DNA from: Idiomarina piscisalsi
GTDB lineage: Bacteria; Pseudomonadota; Gammaproteobacteria; Enterobacterales; Alteromonadaceae
Assembly (NCBI RefSeq): GCF_002211765.1
Contig: NZ_CP022133.1
Location: 2,523,499 to 2,587,498, forward strand
Reading direction: 5' to 3'
Length of the DNA: 64,000 bases
The notes beneath the pieces are model-generated. The model ran no database searches, was not told where the DNA came from, and worked only from the letters and a program-made list of their open reading frames with translations. Every line of letters starts with the position of its first letter. Position 1 is the stretch's first letter. A program made the position numbers and the translations under genes. Of this stretch, positions 35,373 to 47,764 are shown piece by piece.

Positions 35373-38138
35373 CTAGTGCGCTTCATCCCAATTTTTTCCT
35401 TTGCCCGCTTCTGCAATCAAAGGCACATCAAGGCGTGCAGCGTTTTCCATAACCGCTGTTAACTCCTTAATATAGTCGTCCAGTTTTGCTTCTTTTATTT
35501 CAAAAACAAGCTCATCGTGCACCTGCATCAGCATACGGACATCGTCCTGGCAGTTATTTTTATGAATCCAGCCAGCCACCTGCAGCATCGCCTTTTTAAT
35601 AATATCCGCCGCAGTGCCTTGCATTGGCGCATTAATTGCCGCTCGTTCAGCACCCTTTCTACGCGCGCCGTTACTGGCTTTTATGTCCGGCAACGGTAAG
35701 CGGCGACCAAATAAGGTTTTAACGTAACCTTGGTCTTTCGCTTGCTTTCGGGTGTCTTCCATGTATCTCAAGACGCCGGGGAAACGCTCAAAGTATTTAT
35801 CCATGTAATGCTGAGCATCGTTACGGGCAATGCCCAGCTGACGAGCCAAGCCGAATGCCGACATACCATAAATAAGCCCAAAGTTTACCGCCTTGGCTTG
35901 CCGACGCTGCTCGCCCGTGACGTCTTCGGTTTTGCATCCAAAGACTTCTGCCGCCGTCGCCCTGTGAATATCCAGACCTTCGGCAAAGGCATTCAACAGT
36001 GACTTATCCTGCGACAAATGGGCCATAATCCGCAGCTCAATCTGACTGTAGTCAATCGCAACGATTTTATACCCGTCTTCAGGAACAAAGGCCTGACGAA
36101 CTCGACGACCTTCCGCGGTTCGAATCGGGATATTCTGCAAGTTTGGATCCGTCGATGACAACCGGCCCGTTGCCGCAACCGCTTGCTGATACGAGGTATG
36201 CACTCGCCCCGTTTCCGGGTTTATCATTTTTGGCAGTTTGTCAGTGTACGTCGACTTTAATTTAGACAAGCTTCGATGCTGTAATATCACATCCGGCAGC
36301 GGGTAATCATGCGCCAACTCGTGCAACACTTCTTCTGCCGTTGACGGAGCGCCCTTAGGCGTTTTCTTAATGACCGGAAGCTCCAGCTTTTCAAAGAAAA
36401 TGCGCTGTAGCTGCTTAGTCGAGCCTAAATTAAACTCTTCTCCGGCAATATCGAACGCTTTTTTCTCAAGCTCTGCCAGCTTTTCAGTAATTTCCTGGCT
36501 TTGTTTGCCCAGTAAATTAGCGTCTATGCGCACACCATACTGCTCCATATCGCACAGCACAGAGATAAGCGGCACCTCGATATCGGTTAAAACACTTTGT
36601 AGCTCGCTGCCCGTTTCCTCCACTTTTTTCCAAAGCACCTCATGCAGACGTAAAGTAATGTCAGCGTCTTCAGCGGCATAAGGTGCGGCCTTTTCAAGCT
36701 CAATTTGGTTGAAGGTCAGCTGCTTCGCACCTTTACCGGCGATGTCTTCGAAGCTAATGGTTTTATGGTTTAAATAATGTAGGCTTAGAGTGTCCATATC
36801 ATGACGCGCGCCGACGCTGTTAAACACATAAGACGCCAGCATGGTGTCATTTAAAATACCGCTCAACCGAATGCCGTATCGACGCAAAATATGCGCATCG
36901 TATTTTAAATTCTGACCCACCTTTTTCGGGCTGTCTTTCTCTAAAATTGGTTTTAGTTTTTTCAGCAACCAATCGCGACCAACCTGCTCAGGGGCGTCCA
37001 TGTAATCATGTCCCACCGGGATGTAAACCGCTTTACCCGGCTCGATTGCTAAAGACACGCCAACCAGCTCAGCCTGCATATAATTCAAGCTAGTGGTTTC
37101 AGTATCAAATGCCACAAAATCCGCGTCAGAAAGCCCATTGAGATAGTCTTCTACGTCTTTTTCGGTTTGTAACGTTCGGTAGCCTTCTGAGGAAATATCG
37201 CTACTGACCTTATCAGAACTTTCTTCACCTAGCGCCTGATCAGTCGCGGCGCCCTGTTCCATAAGCTCGCCTAACCAGCGACGAAATTCACACTGACCAT
37301 AAAGCTCAGCTAACTTTTCTGCATCTGCCGGCTGAATATGGAGATCATCCGGGTGCATGGGCAGCTCGACATCGAGCTTTATGGTGGCCAACTCACGCGA
37401 CATCAGCAATTGATCTTTATACTCACGAAGCTTGTCCGGCATCGACTTAGCACCGCGGAATGATAACGATGTTACCGCGTCGATATCGTCGTAAATTTTA
37501 TCAATACTGGGTATGCCCTGAAGCATCGCCTGAGCGGTCTTCTCACCGACCTTAGGCAAGCCAGGAATGTTATCTGAGCTGTCGCCCATGAGCGCCAGGT
37601 AATCAATAATTTGCTGAGGCTTAACACCAAACTTCTTCTCAACCCCCTCGGTATCCATGAGTGTATCGGTCATGGTGTTTATCAGCATAACGTGGTCATT
37701 CACCAGCTGCGCCATGTCTTTATCGCCCGTGCTGATGAGCGTAAAACGGCCCTGATCGCCAGCCTGTTGAGCCAATGTACCAATAACGTCATCGGCCTCG
37801 ACACCGTCAATGCACAATAGCGGCAGGCCCATTGCTTTAACGATATTGTGGAGCGGCTCTATCTGGCTTCTGAGATCATCCGGCATTGGCGGTCTGTGCG
37901 CTTTGTATTCGTCATAGATATCGCTTCGGAAGGTTTTACCTTTCGCGTCAAACACAACGGCCATGTGCGAGGGTTGGTATTTTTTCAACAGGCTACGAAG
38001 CATGTTTACCACACCGTATATCGCGCCGGTTGGTTCACCATTGGAGTTAGTTAAGTGTGGCGGCGCATGAAATGCACGGAATAAATACGATGAGCCATCA
38101 ACAAGAATAAAAGGGTTCTTAGGAACGGTTGCCGACAT
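35373..38138 (-). CDS. polA: DNA polymerase I
   Basis: 921 residues with all three domains: 5'-3' exonuclease (about 1-300, with VDGSSYLFRAFHA and GEKTA), 3'-5' exonuclease (about 325-515; FDTETTSLN keeps the DxE metal ligands, so proofreading is likely active), and polymerase (about 530-921). Polymerase motifs are A DYSQIELR, B RRQAKAVNFGLIYG and C QVHDELV. Fills gaps, removes RNA primers and repairs DNA. Preceded by a 408-bp AT-rich spacer. Confidence 0.98.
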   Translation of the reverse strand: MSATVPKNPFILVDGSSYLFRAFHAPPHLTNSNGEPTGAIYGVVNMLRSLLKKYQPSHMAVVFDAKGKTFRSDIYDEYKAHRPPMPDDLRSQIEPLHNIVKAMGLPLLCIDGVEADDVIGTLAQQAGDQGRFTLISTGDKDMAQLVNDHVMLINTMTDTLMDTEGVEKKFGVKPQQIIDYLALMGDSSDNIPGLPKVGEKTAQAMLQGIPSIDKIYDDIDAVTSLSFRGAKSMPDKLREYKDQLLMSRELATIKLDVELPMHPDDLHIQPADAEKLAELYGQCEFRRWLGELMEQGAATDQALGEESSDKVSSDISSEGYRTLQTEKDVEDYLNGLSDADFVAFDTETTSLNYMQAELVGVSLAIEPGKAVYIPVGHDYMDAPEQVGRDWLLKKLKPILEKDSPKKVGQNLKYDAHILRRYGIRLSGILNDTMLASYVFNSVGARHDMDTLSLHYLNHKTISFEDIAGKGAKQLTFNQIELEKAAPYAAEDADITLRLHEVLWKKVEETGSELQSVLTDIEVPLISVLCDMEQYGVRIDANLLGKQSQEITEKLAELEKKAFDIAGEEFNLGSTKQLQRIFFEKLELPVIKKTPKGAPSTAEEVLHELAHDYPLPDVILQHRSLSKLKSTYTDKLPKMINPETGRVHTSYQQAVAATGRLSSTDPNLQNIPIRTAEGRRVRQAFVPEDGYKIVAIDYSQIELRIMAHLSQDKSLLNAFAEGLDIHRATAAEVFGCKTEDVTGEQRRQAKAVNFGLIYGMSAFGLARQLGIARNDAQHYMDKYFERFPGVLRYMEDTRKQAKDQGYVKTLFGRRLPLPDIKASNGARRKGAERAAINAPMQGTAADIIKKAMLQVAGWIHKNNCQDDVRMLMQVHDELVFEIKEAKLDDYIKELTAVMENAARLDVPLIAEAGKGKNWDEAH

Positions 38139-38546
38139 AGGTTTTGTGTCCGATTAAACATTTCCTAATAGGATGCCACATCTGGCGGTTTCACACCACT
38201 GAACAGCCTGTGTGTAAGCTGTGGATATGTTTGTTGACAACGATCTATTCCACAGTCAGAAAACAAAGTTTCCCCGTGTCTTTAAATATAGCTAACTTGT
38301 TGATACTGATGGGTTTAAAACGGCAGGTACCCTAGCTTACCTTATTATTTTTATTGCTAAAGTTTCACTGTGGAAACTTATTGATTTGGTGTTCAGTAGG
38401 ACTGAAAAAACTTTCCCAAACCGGTCAAACAGACTACCACAAAATTCGGGATGATCTACTACCAAAATCCATTTTTTTATATTCTTTTGTTCGGTAATTT
38501 TTCGGCTTTATAAAAGTTTTTCTAAACCACTTAAAAATCAGTGGGT
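38139..38546. other. 408-bp AT-rich spacer between aroE and polA with DnaA-box-like sites
   Basis: No ORF worth calling. On the polA-proximal side are TGTGTGTAA (38209-38217) and TGTGGATAT (38220-38228), each one mismatch from the DnaA box TGTGNATAA in its reverse form, and a weaker TATTCCACA (38246-38254). GATC sites occur at about 38242 and 38455. The rest is T-rich. It must contain the polA promoter and the aroE transcript end; a weak CCACT/AGTGG hairpin lies near 38525-38541. Confidence 0.4.
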
Positions 38547-40847
<2,301 letters not shown>

Positions 40848-40879
40848 AATGCTCTCTCTCGTTAAATTGTTGCGGGGTA

Positions 40880-41392
40880 TTATAGCGTGTCAGATTTATA
40901 GTCGCATTGCTTTTGTATACAGACTTTTCGCATACCAGAGGCTGTTTTCCGCTTCACTAACAGTGCAAAACCACACTTAGGGCAAGACTCATCGACCGGC
41001 GGCTGATTCACTGTAAATTGGCAAGTGGGATACTGGTCACAGGCATAGAAAACGGTGCCTCGGCGGGACGTTTTTTGTCGTAACTGACCTTTTTTACACT
41101 CAGGGCATTGAATGGTGTCGTCATTGCCCGCATCAGGCTCAGTAACGAACTCGCAGTCAGGAAAGTTGCTGCACCCGACAAATAAGCCATAGCGGCCGCT
41201 TTTCAATTGCAGTTCTTCGCCACACTCAGGACAGGGAACGCCTAAGTTTTCAGGCTCTATTTCAGACTGTTCTCTTAAGCCACGCTTGTAATCGCAGTCC
41301 GGGTAGCCGGTACAACCTAAAAAACTGTTATGGCCAACATGTTTTATAACTAACGGCCGCTGACAACGCGGGCAGCGTTCATCAGCGGACAT
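40880..41392 (-). CDS. yrdD: Topoisomerase I C-terminal-type zinc-finger protein YrdD
   Basis: 170 residues made of four four-cysteine zinc ribbons (CPRC/C-PDC, CPEC/C-PDC, CPEC/C-PTC, CPKC/C-QC), as in the C-terminal DNA-binding part of topoisomerase I but without the catalytic domains. Stands alone as a small gene in many Gammaproteobacteria at this locus. Probably binds single-stranded nucleic acid; role not known. Its ATG overlaps the smg stop by one base. Confidence 0.9.
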   Translation of the reverse strand: MSADERCPRCQRPLVIKHVGHNSFLGCTGYPDCDYKRGLREQSEIEPENLGVPCPECGEELQLKSGRYGLFVGCSNFPDCEFVTEPDAGNDDTIQCPECKKGQLRQKTSRRGTVFYACDQYPTCQFTVNQPPVDESCPKCGFALLVKRKTASGMRKVCIQKQCDYKSDTL

Positions 41393-41865
41393 TAATGTAA
41401 GGGTCCGTCTGCTTCTTCGAACAGAAGCCCTTCCATTTGGTCGTAAGCAGCTTCTTGTCCGGGTACATTAAACAACACCATCAAAACAACCCATTTCAGA
41501 TCGTCTAATGTAAAGCGGGCTGTTTCCAGCTCCATGACACGATCAATGACCACTTCACGTGTGGCAAAGTCCAACACGCCCAAGTTTTCCAGATACATGA
41601 TAAAACCACGACACTGGCTGTCCAGACGAGTCATTTCATCAGCTGTGTAAATGCGAGTCGCTTGGGTAGCGGACGCATCAATATAAGATTTGGTTTCTAA
41701 TTCCTGTAAGTCGGCCAAGCGCTCTAACCACGCTAACGCCTTTTGAATTTCCTGTTCACGGAAACCAGCGCGCGTTAATTCATTGGTCAGCTCGTCGTGA
41801 TCGACCACCACTTCCATTTCAGAATGGATATAGTTTTCAAATAAATACATGAGGATATCAAACAT
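41392..41865 (-). CDS. smg: Smg-family protein (DUF494)
   Basis: 157 residues, acidic and helical, of the Smg family found next to dprA across Gammaproteobacteria. [14 protein letters not shown] at the N-terminus and [18 protein letters not shown] near the C-terminus are conserved. Function unknown. Three bases separate it from dprA, so it is in the dprA-smg-yrdD operon. Confidence 0.92.
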   Translation of the reverse strand: MFDILMYLFENYIHSEMEVVVDHDELTNELTRAGFREQEIQKALAWLERLADLQELETKSYIDASATQATRIYTADEMTRLDSQCRGFIMYLENLGVLDFATREVVIDRVMELETARFTLDDLKWVVLMVLFNVPGQEAAYDQMEGLLFEEADGPLH

Positions 41866-41868
41866 GAT

Positions 41869-42906
41869 TTAGCGCCTCCCCACTTTGATATAACCGCCTG
41901 GTACGGCTGCCACAAGTCCATCTAATTCGTATAACACTATCTTCTCCATGACTTCAGCAACCTCGAGTCCGGACAATTGTACCATGTCATCAATTGTTCG
42001 TGGCTCTGAATTCAGACTAGCGAACAAACGGCAGTTTGCCAAGCTTTCATTCTCTTCGCGCGACCCGCAGCCATCGACCGCGTCGTTAGCGCTTACCCCA
42101 AACCAATCGAGAATATCCTGCGGTGTGTTAATCAACTTAGCGCCTTGCTGTAATAACCAATGACAGCCTTGGTGTTCCGGCATCAGCACAGAGCCCGGCA
42201 CCGCGCCCACTTCCCGACCTTCGTTCAGACCATGAATGGCGGTCGACAACGAGCCGCTTTTACGAGCCGCCTCGACCACCACAACAGCCTGACTAATACC
42301 ACTAATAATACGATTGCGGCGGGGGAAGTGATCAATTCTGGCGGTCTGCCCCGGTGGAAATTCAGAAATCAGCAGTCCCTGGTGAGCAATAAAATCCTGC
42401 AAGGTTTTATTCCTGCGCGGGTAATACTGGTCTATTCCCGTCCCAAGCACCGCAATAGTTTTGCCTTTATCTGCGGCAGTTTTGTGCGCCTGCGCGTCGA
42501 TACCCATTGCCAGGCCGCTCACCACGACGATACCGGCAGCAACCAAATCTTTGGCTATCCAGTCCGTAATTTGCAAGCCACTGTGCGATGCTTTTCGGCT
42601 GCCGACAACAGCCACGCCTACGCCTTGCAGTAATTCTTTGCGCCCCCGGTAATACAACAACCAAGGCGGGTTTTGAATGGACTTTAAAGCTTCAGGGTAG
42701 TCGTCACAAAAATACGAAATGACGCCCTGCCGCTCCGTTTGCGTCCATGTTGTCGCCGCTTTCACCCATTTAGGGTCGACCGGTTTAAACGATTGCCCCC
42801 ATCGCTCAGATAGCTCGGCAATAGAGGTACATTCCCTCGCCGCTTTCTGCACCTTGTTTGGCGCCTTTGCCGCCCCCATTAATAAACATAACTGCTCAGC
42901 ATCCAT
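41869..42906 (-). CDS. dprA: DNA-processing protein DprA (Smf)
   Basis: Loads RecA on incoming single-stranded DNA during transformation. 345 residues from ATG 42906, with AAGGA at the right distance; an ATG at 42927 is upstream of this site. The Rossmann-like core (about 95-280) shows [24 protein letters not shown] and [10 protein letters not shown] winged-helix-like C-terminal domain follows (about 290-345). Divergent from def across a 63-base promoter region. Confidence 0.95.
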   Translation of the reverse strand: MDAEQLCLLMGAAKAPNKVQKAARECTSIAELSERWGQSFKPVDPKWVKAATTWTQTERQGVISYFCDDYPEALKSIQNPPWLLYYRGRKELLQGVGVAVVGSRKASHSGLQITDWIAKDLVAAGIVVVSGLAMGIDAQAHKTAADKGKTIAVLGTGIDQYYPRRNKTLQDFIAHQGLLISEFPPGQTARIDHFPRRNRIISGISQAVVVVEAARKSGSLSTAIHGLNEGREVGAVPGSVLMPEHQGCHWLLQQGAKLINTPQDILDWFGVSANDAVDGCGSREENESLANCRLFASLNSEPRTIDDMVQLSGLEVAEVMEKIVLYELDGLVAAVPGGYIKVGRR

Positions 42907-42969
42907 GCCCTGTCCTTCACCAGTCAATTTAAGGTAAACTATAGGGTAGATGAAGTTTTGGAGGTTTCT

Positions 42970-43494
42970 ATGGCAAAAATGACAGTTCTTAAATATCCCG
43001 ACGAACGTTTACGTAAAGTCGCACAGCCCATTGCGAAAGTAGACGATTCTATCCGTGCGGTTATCGATGATATGTTCGAAACGATGTACGACGAACAAGG
43101 TGTCGGACTGGCGGCAACGCAAGTAGACGTGCATCAGCGTTTGTTTGTTGCTGACTGCAGCGAAGATCAAAATGAACCACTGGTTTTTATTAACCCGGAA
43201 ATCACCAAAGCAGAAGGTCATTTTAAAAATGACGAGGGCTGCCTGTCGTTTCCAGGCGTTTACGCCAAAGTTGAACGGGCCGAAACTATTACGGTAAAAG
43301 CGTTGGACAAAAATGGCGAAGCGTTCTCACTGAATGCAGAAGGCTTACTGGCTATTTGTATCCAGCACGAAATTGACCATTTAAACGGCAAGCTGTTTGT
43401 CGATTACCTATCGCCATTGAAACGTGAGCGCATTCGCAAAAAACTGGAAAAAGAGCAGCGCTTAGCTGAAAAATTTGCGTCGGAAGCCCAATAA
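42970..43494 (+). CDS. def: Peptide deformylase
   Basis: Removes the formyl group from nascent proteins. ATG 42970 follows GGAGG; the 42958 start is upstream of that site. 174 residues with the three motifs [17 protein letters not shown] (metal Cys) and QHEIDHLNG (HExxH metal site). First gene of def-fmt-rsmB-trkA, coupled to fmt by a one-base overlap (TAATG). Confidence 0.97.
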   Translation: MAKMTVLKYPDERLRKVAQPIAKVDDSIRAVIDDMFETMYDEQGVGLAATQVDVHQRLFVADCSEDQNEPLVFINPEITKAEGHFKNDEGCLSFPGVYAKVERAETITVKALDKNGEAFSLNAEGLLAICIQHEIDHLNGKLFVDYLSPLKRERIRKKLEKEQRLAEKFASEAQ

Positions 43495-44441
43495 TGCGCA
43501 TCGTTTTTGCCGGAACGCCTGACTTTGCGGCACAGCACTTGTCGCATCTTTTAGACACCGACTTTGATATTGTCGGTGTCTATACCCAACCTGACCGCCC
43601 GGCTGGGCGCGGAAAAAAGTTACAGCCTAGCGCCGTTAAGCAGCTGGCTGAAGCTAATCAGTTACCCGTATTTCAGCCCGAGTCGCTGAAAACCGAGGAA
43701 GCACAGCAACAGCTCCAGGCATTAAAGCCGGATGTCATGATTGTTGTCGCTTATGGTTTACTATTGCCGCAAGCGGCACTCGATATTCCGGTCAAAGGCT
43801 GCCTGAATGTTCACGGCTCTCTGCTGCCAAGGTGGCGCGGCGCAGCTCCTATTCAGCGAGCGATATGGGCGGGCGACACTGAGTCCGGCGTTGCGGTTAT
43901 GCAAATGGAAGCAGGATTAGATACAGGCCCCGTACTACTGGAAAAGCGCTGCGCAATTGACCCTAACGAAACCTCCGCATCGCTTTATAAGAAGCTGGAA
44001 GCGCTTGGTCCACAAGCGTTAGTTGAAACTCTGAAAGAGCTAGACGCATATCAGGCGAACGCAAAAGTACAAGATGATACACAGGCCACTTATGCGAAAA
44101 AGCTCAGCAAAGCAGAAGCGAGAATCGACTGGAATGAGTCTGCTGCTTTTATAGAACGATGTACTCGCGCATTTACTCCTTGGCCGGTGAGCTGGTGCGA
44201 GTCAGGCCAATTGGGTGAACAAAAAACCATAAAGGTCATTGAAGCAGAGATTGCACAAGGCGCAAACCGAGCAACACCGGGGACGATTGTACAAACGTCT
44301 AGCGACGGTATTGATGTTGCCACGGGTGATGGTGTTTTGCGAATCACCAAAGCACAAATGCCAGGTAAGAAGCCTCAGCCAGCCGCAACACTCATTAACG
44401 GTTATGCCAAGGTTTTTACTGAAGGCTTACAGCTATTATGA
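43494..44441 (+). CDS. fmt: Methionyl-tRNA formyltransferase
   Basis: Formylates initiator Met-tRNA using 10-formyl-tetrahydrofolate. 315 residues. The catalytic block LNVHGSLLPRWRGAAP (about 106-121) holds the Asn/His pair, and MQMEAGLDTGPVL carries the conserved Asp. A C-terminal OB-like domain (about 205-315) binds tRNA. Overlaps def by one base and rsmB by four. Confidence 0.97.
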   Translation: MRIVFAGTPDFAAQHLSHLLDTDFDIVGVYTQPDRPAGRGKKLQPSAVKQLAEANQLPVFQPESLKTEEAQQQLQALKPDVMIVVAYGLLLPQAALDIPVKGCLNVHGSLLPRWRGAAPIQRAIWAGDTESGVAVMQMEAGLDTGPVLLEKRCAIDPNETSASLYKKLEALGPQALVETLKELDAYQANAKVQDDTQATYAKKLSKAEARIDWNESAAFIERCTRAFTPWPVSWCESGQLGEQKTIKVIEAEIAQGANRATPGTIVQTSSDGIDVATGDGVLRITKAQMPGKKPQPAATLINGYAKVFTEGLQLL

Positions 44442-45766
44442 GTGAATCAAATAAAAGTGAAAGCAAGGGTTCAGGCGCAGCGAGCCGAGCAGCTGCAGCA
44501 ACTGCGCTTTTTCAGGTATTGGAAAAAGGCGAGTCATTATCCACTGCGCTGCCAAACGCCACCTCAAAGCTCTCCCCACCGGACAAACGTTTAGCAAGTT
44601 CAATTAGTTACGGCGTGTTGCGCGTCCTTCCTACGTTAAACAACCTTATTGGCGCTAAGCTTCAGCAGCCGCTTAAAGGCAAGTTGAAAGTCCTGCATTA
44701 CCTGTTGTTGGTCGGTGCCTATCAGCTCTATTGTCAGCGTATCAAAGACCACGCGGCAGTGAGCGCAACGGTTGAAGCGGCCGCTGTATTGAAAAAACGC
44801 AATAACAAAGCGCTTATCAACGGAGTGTTGCGCCAACTATTGCGAGAAGCGCCTGACGCCGATGAAAACTTTGAGCGCCACTTACCTGAAGATAGCACTC
44901 ACAATCACCCTCGTTGGTTGGTACAACAGCTTGAAAGTGACCACGGCGATAAAGCGACATCCATTCTCAGGGAAAATAACCAGCACCCTCCGATGTGGCT
45001 TCGCGTTAACGAGCGCCAATTCTCCCGCGATGACTATATGGCGCAACTGAAAAGCCAGGGTATCGATGCGGTGCCAGACACGGAAGCACGTAACGCGATT
45101 AAGTTGCTAACGCCATGCCCAGTCGATAAGTTGCCTCAATTTCATGACGGCGCTGTGTCGGTGCAAGATCGCTCGGCACAGCTGGCCGCTGACTATCTTA
45201 ATGTGGATAGCAGACACCGAGTACTCGACTGCTGTGCCGCGCCGGGCGGAAAACTTTTACACTTATTGGAAAGGCACTCGTTCGAACGCCCGGTTCACGC
45301 TGTCGAACTCGACGCAAACCGTATAGAACGCATTAACGAGAACTTAGCGCGCCAGCAACTTTCAGCAGAAATTCACTGTGCGGATGCGGCCGCCCCGTCA
45401 ACGTGGTGGGACGGCAAGCCTTTTGACCGCATATTATTAGATGCGCCCTGCTCTGCGACTGGCGTAATTCGTAGGCACCCGGACATCAAATGGCTTCGAA
45501 GACAAAGTGATATCACCGAGCTTGCTGAACTGCAGGGCAACATACTGAACGCACTATGGGAAACACTGACTCCCGGAGGAGAACTCCTTTACGCAACCTG
45601 TTCAGTAATGCGGGAAGAGAATCAGTCTCAGATAGAGACTTTCCTAAAACAACACAGCGATGCTACTCTCATACCCATAGAGCCGAATCAGACCATGGTT
45701 CAAGTTTTACCGGGTGATGCTGACGGCGACGGCTTCTTTTACGCGAGACTCAAAAAAGCACAATGA
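44438..45766 (+). CDS. rsmB: 16S rRNA m5C967 methyltransferase
   Basis: 442 residues. An N-terminal NusB-like RNA-binding domain (about 15-150) precedes the SAM methyltransferase domain. [10 protein letters not shown] (about 260-269) binds SAM. Two cysteines, in DAPCSATG and ATCSV, are the catalytic pair of m5C RNA methylases. Coupled on both sides by four-base overlaps, to fmt and trkA. Confidence 0.96.
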   Translation: MSESNKSESKGSGAASRAAAATALFQVLEKGESLSTALPNATSKLSPPDKRLASSISYGVLRVLPTLNNLIGAKLQQPLKGKLKVLHYLLLVGAYQLYCQRIKDHAAVSATVEAAAVLKKRNNKALINGVLRQLLREAPDADENFERHLPEDSTHNHPRWLVQQLESDHGDKATSILRENNQHPPMWLRVNERQFSRDDYMAQLKSQGIDAVPDTEARNAIKLLTPCPVDKLPQFHDGAVSVQDRSAQLAADYLNVDSRHRVLDCCAAPGGKLLHLLERHSFERPVHAVELDANRIERINENLARQQLSAEIHCADAAAPSTWWDGKPFDRILLDAPCSATGVIRRHPDIKWLRRQSDITELAELQGNILNALWETLTPGGELLYATCSVMREENQSQIETFLKQHSDATLIPIEPNQTMVQVLPGDADGDGFFYARLKKAQ

Positions 45767-47139
45767 AAATAATCATACTGGGCGTTGGTCAGGTTGGCGG
45801 TACGCTGGCTGAAAACTTAGTCGGTGAAAAGAACGATATCACGATTGTCGACACAAACGCCGACCTATTGGATGACTTACAGGACAAATACGATTTACGT
45901 GTCGTTGCAGGCAACGGCGCCCACCCTGACGTTTTAAGACGCGCAGGGGCGGACGATGCTGACTTGCTCATTGCGGTGACCAGTAGCGATGAAACCAATA
46001 TGATTGCCTGCCAGGTCGCCTACTCCATTTTTAATACGCCGAAGAAAATAGCGCGTATTCGCTCAGAAGAGTACATTCGTTATAAAGACCAGTTATTTCA
46101 TAATCAAGACGCGCCCGTCGATAACATCATTTCACCTGAACAGCTTGTTACCAATTACATTAAACGTTTAATTGACTACCCTGGCGCACTGCAGGTTATG
46201 GAGTTTGCCGGCGGTCGAGCGTCTCTTGTCGCCGTCAAAGCTTACTATGGTGGTAAACTTGTCGGCCATGCTATTTCAACCCTGCGCGAGCACATTCCCA
46301 ATATCGACACTCGTGTTGCCGCTATTTACCGTCAGGGCAAACCCATCCGCCCAACCGGCACAACAGTGATTGAAGCGGACGATGAGATTTTCTTTATTGC
46401 CGATACTCGACACATTAGCACGGTAATGCAGGAACTTCAGAAGCTTGAAGGCAAGTATCGCCGGATTATGATTGTTGGCGGCGGTAATATTGGTGCCGGT
46501 TTAGCAAAACAGCTTGAAGATGACCATCGGGTGAAGCTGATTGAGCGTTCTGAGACACGCGCCGAAGAGTTGTCTCAGCGTTTAGAGCATACTCTTATAT
46601 TCCGGGGCGATGCGTCTGATCAAAAGCTTTTAGAAGAAGAGCACGTTGAAGATATTGATGTATTTATTGCTGTCACCAACGACGACGAAGCGAATATCAT
46701 GTCGGCCATGCTGGCTAAGCGTATGGGTGCTCGCAAAACCATGGTACTTATTCAGCGCAGTGCTTATGTCGATTTGGTTCAGGGCGGAGAAATCGATATT
46801 GCGATTTCTCCGCAGCGCGCAACGGTATCGGCGCTACTGACTCACGTCCGTCGAGGCGATATTGTTAACGTTTACTCGCTACGAAAAGGTGCCGCTGAAG
46901 CGATTGAAGCCATTGCGCACGGCGACGAGGACACCTCAAAAGTAGTGGGGAAAGCCATAAAAGACATCAAATTACCACCAGGCACCACCATTGGCGCAAT
47001 TGTACGTGGTAACGAGGTGCTTATGGCGCACAGTGAAACCATCATTCACTCAGACGACCACGTTATTCTGTTCTTGCTCGATAAAAAATACATCGATCAG
47101 GTAGAAAGAGTCTTCCAACCCAGTGCCATGTTCTTCTAG
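45763..47139 (+). CDS. trkA: Trk potassium uptake NAD-binding regulator
   Basis: 458 residues: two tandem RCK_N plus RCK_C halves (about 1-225 and 230-458). The first NAD site is [14 protein letters not shown] and the second [14 protein letters not shown]. Peripheral membrane protein gating the TrkH/TrkG potassium channel; no trkH lies in the window. Ends in a four-base convergent overlap with yigZ. Confidence 0.97.
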   Translation: MKIIILGVGQVGGTLAENLVGEKNDITIVDTNADLLDDLQDKYDLRVVAGNGAHPDVLRRAGADDADLLIAVTSSDETNMIACQVAYSIFNTPKKIARIRSEEYIRYKDQLFHNQDAPVDNIISPEQLVTNYIKRLIDYPGALQVMEFAGGRASLVAVKAYYGGKLVGHAISTLREHIPNIDTRVAAIYRQGKPIRPTGTTVIEADDEIFFIADTRHISTVMQELQKLEGKYRRIMIVGGGNIGAGLAKQLEDDHRVKLIERSETRAEELSQRLEHTLIFRGDASDQKLLEEEHVEDIDVFIAVTNDDEANIMSAMLAKRMGARKTMVLIQRSAYVDLVQGGEIDIAISPQRATVSALLTHVRRGDIVNVYSLRKGAAEAIEAIAHGDEDTSKVVGKAIKDIKLPPGTTIGAIVRGNEVLMAHSETIIHSDDHVILFLLDKKYIDQVERVFQPSAMFF

Positions 47140-47762
47140 TCGATGGGCTCATACGGGCGCAACTGTACGCGCCCTTGTGTGGCAGCCTGTAGTTTTTCTT
47201 GTAATTCATTCACTTTCGAAGGCTCTAGCCGTACTTCCTGAGCAATAATATCGCTGTATTCCGCTTCCCAAACTTCTGCATCATAGCGTTCAAAAAGCTG
47301 TTCGACGGCCCCTTGATCGGTATAGTCAAAGCGTATTGAGAACGACTGTTTATACACCAGGGTTTCCGTTTTTATATCAGGCAGCGCTTCACACACGGCG
47401 TCTTTATAGGCTCGTTGAAGACCTCCCGTGCCTAGCTTTGTCCCTCCGAAATACCGAACAACAACAGCCGTTACCTGTCCTATAGCGACGTCACACAGTG
47501 CCATCAACATCGGTCGACCAGCTGTTCCTGACGGCTCGCCGTCATCGCTGTAAGCATAGCCATGACTGTCCTCGGGGTGACCAAACACTGACGCGGTACA
47601 ATAGTGACTCGCTTTTGGGTAGCGTCTTTTAATTGCCTCTTTAAAGTCCAGTGCGTCTTCTTGTGTTTTTGCCGGACTTAAACAGGCAATAAAGCGACTG
47701 CCTTTCACCTCAATTTCTGCTTCAGCGCCTTCTATGACGATTAAATAATTCTCACCCGACAA
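47136..47762 (-). CDS. yigZ: YigZ/IMPACT-family protein
   Basis: 208 residues: an N-terminal UPF0029 domain (about 15-125, with KGSRFIA and [15 protein letters not shown]) and a C-terminal DUF1949 ferredoxin-like domain (about 140-205). Function in bacteria is not settled; eukaryotic IMPACT regulates translation through GCN1. Two bases after pepQ, the same pairing as in E. coli. Confidence 0.92.
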   Translation of the reverse strand: MSGENYLIVIEGAEAEIEVKGSRFIACLSPAKTQEDALDFKEAIKRRYPKASHYCTASVFGHPEDSHGYAYSDDGEPSGTAGRPMLMALCDVAIGQVTAVVVRYFGGTKLGTGGLQRAYKDAVCEALPDIKTETLVYKQSFSIRFDYTDQGAVEQLFERYDAEVWEAEYSDIIAQEVRLEPSKVNELQEKLQAATQGRVQLRPYEPID

Positions 47763-47764
47763 CG

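Noticed and set aside
38209..38254. Chromosomal origin at this spacer
   Set aside because: The boxes are imperfect and few, and dnaN at the right edge implies that dnaA and the usual origin region lie beyond the window.
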